The notes beneath the pieces are model-generated. The model made no database searches and was not told the origin of the DNA. It was given only the letters and a program-made list of their open reading frames with translations. A program made the translations under genes and the position numbers. Of a stretch of DNA of 6,023 nt, positions 1 to 6,023 are shown piece by piece (position 1 is the stretch's first letter; each line of letters opens with the position of its first letter). The DNA comes from an uncultured Maritalea sp. (lineage in GTDB: Bacteria; Pseudomonadota; Alphaproteobacteria; Rhizobiales; Devosiaceae): the NCBI GenBank assembly GCA_913055925.1, contig CAJXLH010000176.1, forward strand, positions 1 through 6,023, given 5' to 3'.

Positions 1-1
1 C

Positions 2-883
2 CTCGAACCAATCAGTTCAGGTGACATGAGTTTCGGTGATCAACGCGTCAATGACACACCCCCCCGCGACCGCGATATCGCTATGGTTTTTCAATCCTAC
101 GCGCTTTACCCGCACATGAATGTAGGCCGTAATTTGGGCTTCAGTCTGGAGATCAACAAAAGCCCACTCGAAGAAAAAGAAAAGCGAACGAAAAACGCCT
201 CGCAAATTTTGGGGCTCGACCAATTGCTGGATCGATATCCACGTGCACTATCTGGCGGACAGCGCCAACGTGTCGCCATGGGCCGGGCAATTGTACGTGA
301 TCCGAAAATCTTTTTGTTTGATGAACCGCTTTCAAACCTCGATGCGGCGTTGCGGATCGAAATGCGGATTGAAATCGCAAAGCTGCACCAACGCCTGGGC
401 ACCACGATGGTTTACGTAACTCACGACCAAGTAGAGGCGCTTACATTGGCAGATCGCATTGTGGTGATGAACCAAGGTCGAATTGAACAAGTTGGCACGC
501 CGCTTGAACTTTATCAAAACCCTGCCAACAAGTTTGTCGCCGGCTTCATCGGTTCACCAAAAATGAACTTTGTACCCAAAGAGGCAGATCGTTTTTTCGG
601 CTCGAAAGACATTGCCGACGCAGCGATTTCATGTGTCGGCATACGCCCAGAGCATGTGGCGTTGGCGTCCAACGACAATGATGGGCATTTAGAGGGCACT
701 GTCGAAGTTGTCGAACAGCTTGGTTCCGACACCATTGTTTACCTCAATTACGGCCATGACGAATTGTTCGTCGTCCGTCTGGCGGGCATCCAAACTGTTA
801 AAGTTGGCGAAAGACTTAAATGTACTTTTGCACCTGAGCATGTGCACGGCTTTGATCGCAACGGCGAAACCATTCCTGCCTAA
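2..883 (+). CDS. Sugar ABC transporter ATP-binding protein, UgpC/MalK type (5' end cut by window edge)
   Basis: This is the cytoplasmic ATPase subunit that powers a sugar-type (CUT1-like) ABC importer. The reading frame is open to the left edge, so the ATG at 26 is internal and not the start. Visible motifs in order are the Q-loop in VFQSYALYPHM (Gln at 92-94), the ABC signature LSGGQ (248-262), Walker B IFLFDE followed by SNLD (308-325 onward), and the H-loop histidine in YVTHDQ (422-424). After these comes a C-terminal TOBE/OB-like regulatory domain, recognisable from GIRPEHV and the segment GTVEVVEQLGSD. About 293 residues are visible. Members are usually about 350 long, so roughly 50-60 N-terminal residues including Walker A are missing. 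The mannosidase gene starts 56 bases after the stop on the same strand, which suggests one operon and a mannose-containing substrate. The substrate is inferred from context, because the ATPase itself does not show it. The UgpC-versus-MalK label is only a family name. Confidence 0.95.
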   Translation, partial: LEPISSGDMSFGDQRVNDTPPRDRDIAMVFQSYALYPHMNVGRNLGFSLEINKSPLEEKEKRTKNASQILGLDQLLDRYPRALSGGQRQRVAMGRAIVRDPKIFLFDEPLSNLDAALRIEMRIEIAKLHQRLGTTMVYVTHDQVEALTLADRIVVMNQGRIEQVGTPLELYQNPANKFVAGFIGSPKMNFVPKEADRFFGSKDIADAAISCVGIRPEHVALASNDNDGHLEGTVEVVEQLGSDTIVYLNYGHDELFVVRLAGIQTVKVGERLKCTFAPEHVHGFDRNGETIPA

Positions 884-939
884 CTGCCCCGATACCAACA
901 AGTGGCGCCGATCAAACGGCCAATGATAAAAAGAACAAT

Positions 940-3900
940 ATGTACGATCAAAAACGCACCAAAAAGCTACGTCATCAACTCGATTTACTCAAAGACTTTG
1001 CGTGGCAGGAAACGTCGAACAGCATTCAGTTGCATCATTTCAAAACCGAGGACGATGCGCGAAAGGTGCTGTCATCGGATTGGCAAAATTGGCCGCAAGT
1101 TGGCGGCGATTTTGCGTGGGGGGCACCCGCGAGTCATCATTGGTTTGCAGGCACTTCAGCTGCGCCGGAGACACCAGTCGGCATAACACCTTTCATAAGG
1201 CTAGTTGCCAAAAACGAGATTTTGCTCGGACGCACCGACCCCCAGTGCCAAGTGTATTTGGATGGTGAAATTGCACAGGCATTCGATGGGTTTCACCGAG
1301 AGCTCTACCTTCCTAAAAAGAACCGTTCTGACGAATTCACGATCCACGTAAATGCTTACACAGCCGAGATCGAACGACAGCTCGGCATCGCGTTAATCTG
1401 GTGCAACCGCCACGATGCGGCGGCGGACTTGTACTTTGATCTTGATAACGCTTTTGAAGCAGCATTGCGTCTCGACGAACATGATACAACTCGTCATCGG
1501 GCGTTCAACATCATCGACGCAGCGTTAAGCGCACTTGATCTGCGCGCGCGGGACAAATCGTTCGACTATTCGGTTCAATCGGCAAAAGACATCGCGCAAG
1601 ATTTGTTTGACGCCGACATCGCCGTGCCGACGATCACCGCCGTTGGGCACACGCATATTGATGTCGCCTGGCTGTGGCCCGTCAAGCAAACGCGGGAAAA
1701 AATGATCCGTTCTATGTCCACCGCTTGTAAGCTGTTGGACGAAAACCCCGATTTCACATTTATGTACAATCAGTGCGTCTTATTTGATTGGCTGAAGGAA
1801 GATGCCCCGGAACTTTTTGAGCGCATCAAAAAGCACGTTCAATCGGGCCGGTTTGAAATTGAAGGTGCCATGTGGTTGGAGCCGGATGTCAATCTGATCT
1901 CGGGCGAGTCACTTATCCGGCAAATTCTTTACGGCTTCCAATATCAACAATCCGAATTTGGCGTTACGCCAAGGACGCTATGGCTGCCGGATACTTTTGG
2001 CTACACGGCAACCATTCCGCAGCTCATGAAGGGTGCAAATCTTGATATTTTTGTCACCTCAAAATGTTCATGGAATGACACAAACCGCATGCCATATGAC
2101 ACGTTTGAGTGGCAGGGTATCGATGGCAGCAACGTCACCGCATTCCTCATCACCTCGCAACCTGATCATTTGGGCCGCAACAACGATCCACGCACCGACT
2201 ATGGCCACAAACTTGATGTGAGCACTGCTGTCGGCTCGTGGAACCGATATGAACCCAAAGCCCTCAATGATGATGTGTTGATGCCGTTTGGTCACGGCGA
2301 TGGCGGCGGCGGCGTAACCCAAGAAATGATCGAAAATGCCCGCCGAATGTCGAAGGGTCTATCAGGTGCACCAAAAGTTCGAATGGAAGGCATTACGCCA
2401 TACTTTGAACGCCTGCGCGAAAAAATAGCTTCCTCACCAACAGCGTTTCCGCGCTGGGTGGGCGAACTTTACCTCGAATTTCACCGCGGCACCCTCACCT
2501 CGCTCGCTAAAAATAAACGCCACAACGCAAATGCAGAGCATCTCATGCGTGAACTCGAGTGGCTGGCGGTTTTGGCCCGCCGAGACGGCGCAGATATTGA
2601 TGCGGTTAAAGCAACGATCGCCAAGCTTTGGCGCATTGTAATGCTGAACCAGTTTCATGACATTCTGCCTGGGACATCAATCCCCGAAGTCTATGAAGAC
2701 AGCGACCGCGATTATGCAGAACTTTTCAAACTGGGCGCTGAACTGAAGGCACAATTGTTGTCGCAGATTTCCACTGATGGCGACTTGTTGTTCAATGATC
2801 TAGGCGTCGCACGCCGCAACGCATTGGTCGAAATTGACAGCCCGGATCAAGCCAAAACCGTCGACTTTGGTTTCGGCGCAAAGGCGCTCCAAAAGATCCA
2901 CCGCGCAAACGGTTCCTCACATTTGGCCGCGCCAATTGATTGGGCCTTGCCCGTTTCCGCAAACGCTGTGACGATAATTGATAGCGAACCGCAAACCGAA
3001 AGCCACTTGAGCGTTTCCGAAACACACCTTGAAAACCAAAAGTTACGGGTTGAATTTGACAAGCAAGGCAACGTCACATCCATCTTTGACAAAGCGGCAA
3101 ACCGTGAGCTGATCAAAGGCGACACCATTGCCAATCAACTGACGGTTTATGAAGACAAGCCATTGCGCTGGGACGCGTGGGATATCGATTGGTTCTACGA
3201 GGAAAAGTCGTGGAAGGTTGATGCGCCGACGCAAATTGACGTGATTGAGAAAGGCCCACACCGTGCAGCAATCCGTCTAACCCGTACATACAAGAACTCA
3301 ACAATCACTCAAATTATCTCATTGGGTGAGAATGCCGAGCTGATTGAGTTTGACTTCTTTGCAGACTGGAAAGAAAGCCAATCTCTGTTAAAGGCGGAGT
3401 TTGAATTTGATATTCAAACCGACCACGTCAAATCGCAAATTCAGTTCGGGCATGTTTCCCGCGCCACGCATCGAAATACGAGTTGGGATGCCGCAAGATT
3501 TGAAGCAAGTATGCACCGTTGGGTCGCTTTTGAAGAAGAAGACTACAGCATCGCCATCCTGAACGATTGCAAATATGGCTACAGCGCCAAAGACACTTCT
3601 TTGGGCATCACCTTGATTAAGTCCGGCACCTACCCGCACCCAACGGCAGACCAAGAACAGCACATTTGTCGCTACGCGGTTTCACCGGTTTCGGGCAACA
3701 ATCGCACGGCGAAAATCAATCGGCGCGCTGCTGACTTCTCGAAACCACTTCGCGTGCAACTTGGCAGTCGCAACCGCCAACACAACGAGGTGGAGCAGGT
3801 ACCCCTGCTACAATGGGATCAAGACAACATCATCCTGCATAGCGTTAAACCCAGCGAAAGCGGCGACGCCGTTGTGTTCCGCTTATGCGAAGAAAGTGGC

Positions 3901-4065
3901 CGTCGAACATCCACAAGCTTGAAGCTCGATGAACGACTATTAGATCCATCGCTAACCAACCTCTTGGAAGAAGACATTAAGCCAATTCCTGTCGACACGT
4001 CCGGCGCGTTTGAGCTGCAGCTCAAACCGTTTGAAATTGTAACCATTAAGGCGAATTGGACTTAG
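940..4065 (+). CDS. Alpha-mannosidase, glycoside hydrolase family 38 (Man2C1-like, cytoplasmic)
   Basis: This is a retaining, zinc-dependent exo-alpha-mannosidase (EC 3.2.1.24 by family) that releases mannose from oligosaccharides or mannosides. Its 1041 residues match the long cytosolic/bacterial branch of GH38. Residues 1 to about 225 form the N-terminal accessory domain. The catalytic domain begins at GHTHIDVAWLW, with His239 and Asp241 as expected zinc ligands. WLPDTFGY carries the expected nucleophile Asp351, and a GHGDGGGG loop lies around Asp454. The helical middle domain has LYLEFHRGT (510-518) and NQFHDILPGT, in which His573 is the expected third protein-side zinc-ligand position. 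Residues from about 640 on form the C-terminal beta-rich domains. The key catalytic residues I can place are present, so the enzyme looks active. The general acid was not identified. There is no signal peptide or membrane segment, so it should act in the cytoplasm on imported substrate. ATG 940 is chosen because no other ATG, GTG or TTG lies in frame between the ABC stop and it. The ribosome site is weak (AAGAA, A-rich leader). Linkage preference cannot be read from the sequence. Confidence 0.96.
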   Translation: MYDQKRTKKLRHQLDLLKDFAWQETSNSIQLHHFKTEDDARKVLSSDWQNWPQVGGDFAWGAPASHHWFAGTSAAPETPVGITPFIRLVAKNEILLGRTDPQCQVYLDGEIAQAFDGFHRELYLPKKNRSDEFTIHVNAYTAEIERQLGIALIWCNRHDAAADLYFDLDNAFEAALRLDEHDTTRHRAFNIIDAALSALDLRARDKSFDYSVQSAKDIAQDLFDADIAVPTITAVGHTHIDVAWLWPVKQTREKMIRSMSTACKLLDENPDFTFMYNQCVLFDWLKEDAPELFERIKKHVQSGRFEIEGAMWLEPDVNLISGESLIRQILYGFQYQQSEFGVTPRTLWLPDTFGYTATIPQLMKGANLDIFVTSKCSWNDTNRMPYDTFEWQGIDGSNVTAFLITSQPDHLGRNNDPRTDYGHKLDVSTAVGSWNRYEPKALNDDVLMPFGHGDGGGGVTQEMIENARRMSKGLSGAPKVRMEGITPYFERLREKIASSPTAFPRWVGELYLEFHRGTLTSLAKNKRHNANAEHLMRELEWLAVLARRDGADIDAVKATIAKLWRIVMLNQFHDILPGTSIPEVYEDSDRDYAELFKLGAELKAQLLSQISTDGDLLFNDLGVARRNALVEIDSPDQAKTVDFGFGAKALQKIHRANGSSHLAAPIDWALPVSANAVTIIDSEPQTESHLSVSETHLENQKLRVEFDKQGNVTSIFDKAANRELIKGDTIANQLTVYEDKPLRWDAWDIDWFYEEKSWKVDAPTQIDVIEKGPHRAAIRLTRTYKNSTITQIISLGENAELIEFDFFADWKESQSLLKAEFEFDIQTDHVKSQIQFGHVSRATHRNTSWDAARFEASMHRWVAFEEEDYSIAILNDCKYGYSAKDTSLGITLIKSGTYPHPTADQEQHICRYAVSPVSGNNRTAKINRRAADFSKPLRVQLGSRNRQHNEVEQVPLLQWDQDNIILHSVKPSESGDAVVFRLCEESGRRTSTSLKLDERLLDPSLTNLLEEDIKPIPVDTSGAFELQLKPFEIVTIKANWT

Positions 4066-5066
4066 TTTTCTGACCAACTTGGCGTCGGTGCGCCGATCAC
4101 TTGAAGATCGGCCGCCGACGCACCCTTTATCCTATTCAAAAGCAACGCGGCAAGTTGCTCACCTGCGACGATGAGATCTTCAGAGACCCATTGAATTTTT
4201 GGTGACACAAAGTCCAAAAGGTTGGAAGTTTTTCGTGCCACGATGTGGACGTCTTCACCAATTTCGCCACCTGCGCGCCTCACACCATCCATCGCTGCAA
4301 GTGCCGCCAGTTCACTCGAACAGATCAATCCTCGAGGCAATCGGCCCGCGGCAAAAGCGGCTGCGCAATATGTGCGAACACGTTCAGCATAGTCGCCCTG
4401 CTGCTCTGACAAATCGATGTAAGACGCTTGAACGTCAAATTGCGCGTTGGCCCGATTAAGGCCCGAACTTAGATGCGTGAAATAGGTCAGCTCCGGTTCA
4501 GGCGCAAAAAGTCCAACCGAAGCACAGCCCATATTTGAAAGTCGCTTCACCGCGGCGTACGAAAACGCATCATTGTCAAAATCGTAAAATGCGTGATCAC
4601 CCTTTAAGTGTGTCCGCCCGTGGGTGACAACGGGAAAATCATGTTCAATTGCCAGTGCAACACGTTGATCATCTGGCGCTGTTTGCGCCAAAACAATACC
4701 ATCAGCAGATCGATTTCGGATAATGCTGCGCACTTCTTCCACCTGATCCTGCTCCGGCAAAACGGGCTGAAAAACAAGCTCATATGTCGTTGCTCGCAAG
4801 CCGTGCCCCATGCCCAAAATCAATTGACGCGAAAAGTCAGAAATCTCATCCGAGAGCTGCATCAACAAAACGATCTTGTGGGTCTGTCCAGTACGAAGTG
4901 AAACGCCCGCGCGGTCTGGGCGATATCCCATCTCATCCGCAACCTGTCGAACATAGGCCTTAGTCTTGGCGCTAATATTGGGCGCATCGTTAAGCGCTTT
5001 TGAAATCGTCGTGACCGCGAAGCCTGTCTTTTCCGCGATAGTTCTGAGTGACGGTTGCTTGTTCAA
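4062..5066 (-). CDS. LacI-family transcriptional regulator
   Basis: This is a sugar-responsive DNA-binding repressor of 334 residues, the usual length for the family. The N-terminal helix-turn-helix is clear: SLRTIAEKTG, then the recognition helix around VTTISKALN (residues 18-26), followed by DAPNIS and the hinge region near GYRPDRAGVSLRTGQT (47-62). Residues from about 63 to the end form the periplasmic-binding-protein-like effector domain, with DGIVLAQT, FPVVTHGRT and a YDFDND segment typical of sugar-type LacI proteins. The start is TTG at 5066. An in-frame TAA lies ten codons upstream with no ATG or GTG between, and the protein from TTG begins exactly as family members do (MNKQPSLRTIA). 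The gene is convergent with the mannosidase, and the two stop codons overlap in TTAG (4062-4065). The effector is unknown. A mannoside is a reasonable guess from the neighbours, while control of the upstream TRAP genes is the alternative. Confidence 0.95.
   Translation of the reverse strand: MNKQPSLRTIAEKTGFAVTTISKALNDAPNISAKTKAYVRQVADEMGYRPDRAGVSLRTGQTHKIVLLMQLSDEISDFSRQLILGMGHGLRATTYELVFQPVLPEQDQVEEVRSIIRNRSADGIVLAQTAPDDQRVALAIEHDFPVVTHGRTHLKGDHAFYDFDNDAFSYAAVKRLSNMGCASVGLFAPEPELTYFTHLSSGLNRANAQFDVQASYIDLSEQQGDYAERVRTYCAAAFAAGRLPRGLICSSELAALAAMDGVRRAGGEIGEDVHIVARKTSNLLDFVSPKIQWVSEDLIVAGEQLAALLLNRIKGASAADLQVIGAPTPSWSEN
4082..4121. repeat. Interrupted inverted repeat downstream of the mannosidase stop, inside the lacI-type 3' end
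   Basis: The outer arms GCGTCGG (4082-4088) and CCGACGC (4115-4121) pair perfectly. So do the inner arms GCCGATC (4092-4098) and GATCGGC (4106-4112). They are separated by a small 3x2 internal loop and closed by a 7-base loop, ACTTGAA. This gives 14 GC-rich base pairs in all. The repeat begins 17 bases past the mannosidase stop and lies in the last codons of the convergent repressor gene. Neither side has a clear T-tract, so it is not a textbook intrinsic terminator. It could still slow polymerase or protect the 3' end of the mannosidase mRNA. Because it is also coding sequence, the structure may be incidental. Confidence 0.5.
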
Positions 5067-5073
5067 CGCTTGA

Positions 5074-5076
5074 CCT
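5074..5076 (-). promoter_or_regulatory. Ribosome binding site (AGG) supporting the TTG start of the LacI regulator
   Basis: On the minus strand the sequence before the regulator reads ATAGGTCAAGCG and then TTG. The AGG core is 7 bases from the TTG codon, a normal Shine-Dalgarno spacing. It is short, but together with the in-frame upstream stop it fixes the non-ATG start. It sits two bases outside the end of the inverted repeat at 5079-5116, so a hairpin there could affect ribosome access. Confidence 0.4.
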
Positions 5077-5078
5077 AT

Positions 5079-5116
5079 TCTTGCTCTGCCCCATTAGCAA
5101 TAGCGGCAGAGCAAGA
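5079..5116. repeat. Perfect inverted repeat (12-bp arms, 14-bp spacer) before the LacI regulator
   Basis: The left arm TCTTGCTCTGCC (5079-5090) is the exact reverse complement of GGCAGAGCAAGA (5105-5116), with 14 bases between. It occupies the middle of the 90-base gap between the TRAP permease stop and the regulator start, ending 12 bases before the TTG codon. In the minus-strand transcript the stem is followed by AATAGGTC. In the plus direction it is followed by an A-run. It therefore lacks a U-tail either way and is not a standard intrinsic terminator. Possible roles are an operator for autoregulation, an mRNA structure controlling translation of the regulator, or a weak terminator/processing site after the TRAP gene. 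The arms are further apart than in a typical compact LacI operator. Confidence 0.65.
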
Positions 5117-5156
5117 GAAAAATCAATGTATTGCCAACGACTGCAAACAGTTTTTG

Positions 5157-6023
5157 CTATCTGTTGAACATCGCGTTTGGCAACATAAGTGCGATATCCG
5201 GGAACAGAACGATCAAGAACAATGTCACAATCATCGCGATCCAAAACGGCATGATACCCGCAAAAATCGTTTCGATTTTGACATCTTTCACCACGCTTTT
5301 AACGATAAAGACATTGACGCCTACCGGCGGTGAAATGAGTCCCATTTCCAAAACGATGACCATCACCACACCGAGCCAAATTGGGTCAAACCCCATGCCA
5401 ACTACAAGCGGAAATACAATCGGCAGCGTGATGACCAGAAGCGACAACCCTTCAATGAACATGCCCAAGATCACATAGCCAAGCAAAATCAGCGCCAGCG
5501 TACCATAGGTACCGAGAGACAATCCCGCCAAACCATGTGCAATTGTATCTGGCAAATGAGAAAGGGACACAAAGGGTGCAAACACATTGGCACCGACCAA
5601 AATGAAAAACGCCATGCCGGTTGTCTTTAGTGTTTCTGCGAATATCCCATAGAGGTTTTCAATCGAGAACTTACCGCGAATGATCAGCATAATGAACGCG
5701 AAGAACGCACCAACGCCGGCCGCCTCAACCGGCGTGAAAAACCCAGTATAGATCCCGCCGATGGTGATCAGAATGATTGTGACGATACCCGTGGCTTTGC
5801 CAAGACTTTGCAGCTTTTCCCGAAGCGAGAACTTGGGGCCGCGCGGCCCTTCTTCTGGCCAAATCAATGTCACCACAAAGATCGCGAACAAAAACATCAG
5901 CGTGAGCAATATGCCGGGTAGCACACCAGCCATGAACAATCGGCCAATGCTTTCTTCGGTTAGAACCGCATAAATCACAAAGCCTGTTGAGGGCTGAATA
6001 AGGATACCGAGTGTTCCACCAGC
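5157..6023 (-). CDS. TRAP transporter large permease subunit, DctM family (5' end cut by window edge)
   Basis: This is the large inner-membrane subunit of a tripartite ATP-independent periplasmic transporter, which uses an ion gradient to import substrates, usually organic acids, delivered by a binding protein. The frame is open to the right edge, and the GTG at 5978 is an internal valine. The first visible residues, GGTLGILIQPSTGFVIYAVL, match the conserved mid-protein DctM segment. About 288 residues are visible of a usual 425-435, so roughly 140 N-terminal residues lie outside. Hydrophobic membrane segments alternate with the conserved stretches GGIYTGFFTPVEAAGVGAF and ISPPVGVNVFIVKSVV, and the C-terminus ends in a last hydrophobic helix. 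The small permease (DctQ) and binding protein (DctP) genes would be expected upstream, to the right. The LacI-type gene follows on the same strand after 90 bases, so read-through into it is possible. The substrate cannot be told from the sequence. Confidence 0.95.
   Translation of the reverse strand, partial: AGGTLGILIQPSTGFVIYAVLTEESIGRLFMAGVLPGILLTLMFLFAIFVVTLIWPEEGPRGPKFSLREKLQSLGKATGIVTIILITIGGIYTGFFTPVEAAGVGAFFAFIMLIIRGKFSIENLYGIFAETLKTTGMAFFILVGANVFAPFVSLSHLPDTIAHGLAGLSLGTYGTLALILLGYVILGMFIEGLSLLVITLPIVFPLVVGMGFDPIWLGVVMVIVLEMGLISPPVGVNVFIVKSVVKDVKIETIFAGIMPFWIAMIVTLFLIVLFPDIALMLPNAMFNR

Noticed and set aside
26..28. ATG that could be taken as the start of the ABC ATPase gene
   Set aside because: The frame is open to the left edge, and the residues before it (LEPISSGD) match the family's segment just after Walker A, so the gene begins outside the window.
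902..1186. 94-codon open frame overlapping the start of the mannosidase
   Set aside because: It is in a different frame from the GH38 gene, basic and arginine-rich with no recognisable domain, and almost entirely inside the real gene.
5092..5094. Minus-strand ATG upstream of the LacI regulator (in TAATGGGG)
   Set aside because: It is out of frame with the HTH domain. It reads into an unrelated short peptide, so it is not the start of the regulator.
5118..5150. Possible intrinsic terminator for the TRAP gene using the minus-strand T-run at 5122-5118
   Set aside because: Only 4-bp stems such as TTGC/GCAA or CAAT/ATTG can be drawn before the T-run, which is too weak to support a terminator call.
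5143..5157. Near-palindrome GCAAACAGTTTTTGC at the TRAP stop codon
   Set aside because: The arms are short, AT-rich and imperfect, and overlap the stop codon. A chance match is likely, and no T-tract follows on the minus strand.
5131..5478. 115-codon plus-strand open frame opposite the TRAP permease
   Set aside because: It is rich in Thr, Ile and Asn in the way expected from the complement of a membrane protein gene, and it has no family resemblance.
5976..5978. GTG that could be taken as the start of the TRAP permease
   Set aside because: Fifteen further codons up to the window edge continue the conserved DctM sequence, so this is an internal valine.

Overview
The window holds four protein genes, of which two are complete and two run off the edges. 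It reads as a sugar-uptake and glycoside-hydrolysis locus from a Gram-negative proteobacterium. I lean towards an alphaproteobacterium of the Rhizobiales/Rhodobacterales kind. The reasons are the moderate GC content, the UgpC/MalK-type ABC ATPase beside a glycosidase and a LacI regulator, and the nearby TRAP transporter. This placement rests on gene content and protein style only, because no rRNA or other marker gene is present.

Left to right: the plus strand carries the 3' part of a sugar ABC transporter ATPase (to 883). After a 56-base gap comes a complete, 1041-residue GH38 alpha-mannosidase (940-4065). The minus strand carries a complete LacI-family repressor (5066-4062), whose stop codon overlaps the mannosidase stop tail to tail. 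Upstream of it on the same strand is the 3' two thirds of a TRAP transporter large permease (6023-5157). There are no tRNA, rRNA, CRISPR, IS or phage features. No gene-free stretch exceeds 90 bases.

Likely logic: the ABC system, whose binding protein and permeases would lie left of the window, imports a mannose-containing oligosaccharide or glycoside. The mannosidase has no signal peptide, so it would cleave the substrate in the cytoplasm. The convergent LacI protein is the natural candidate for controlling this locus, but its operator is not visible and control of the TRAP genes is an alternative. The TRAP permease is probably a separate uptake system of unknown substrate.

Two strong inverted repeats stand out. 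One lies in the 3' end of the lacI-type gene, just beyond the mannosidase stop (4082-4121). The other is a perfect 12-bp-arm repeat directly in front of the TTG start of the regulator (5079-5116). Neither has the U-tract of a classical intrinsic terminator. I found no evidence of a new type of biological system; the window looks like ordinary carbohydrate metabolism with a few regulatory details worth checking.
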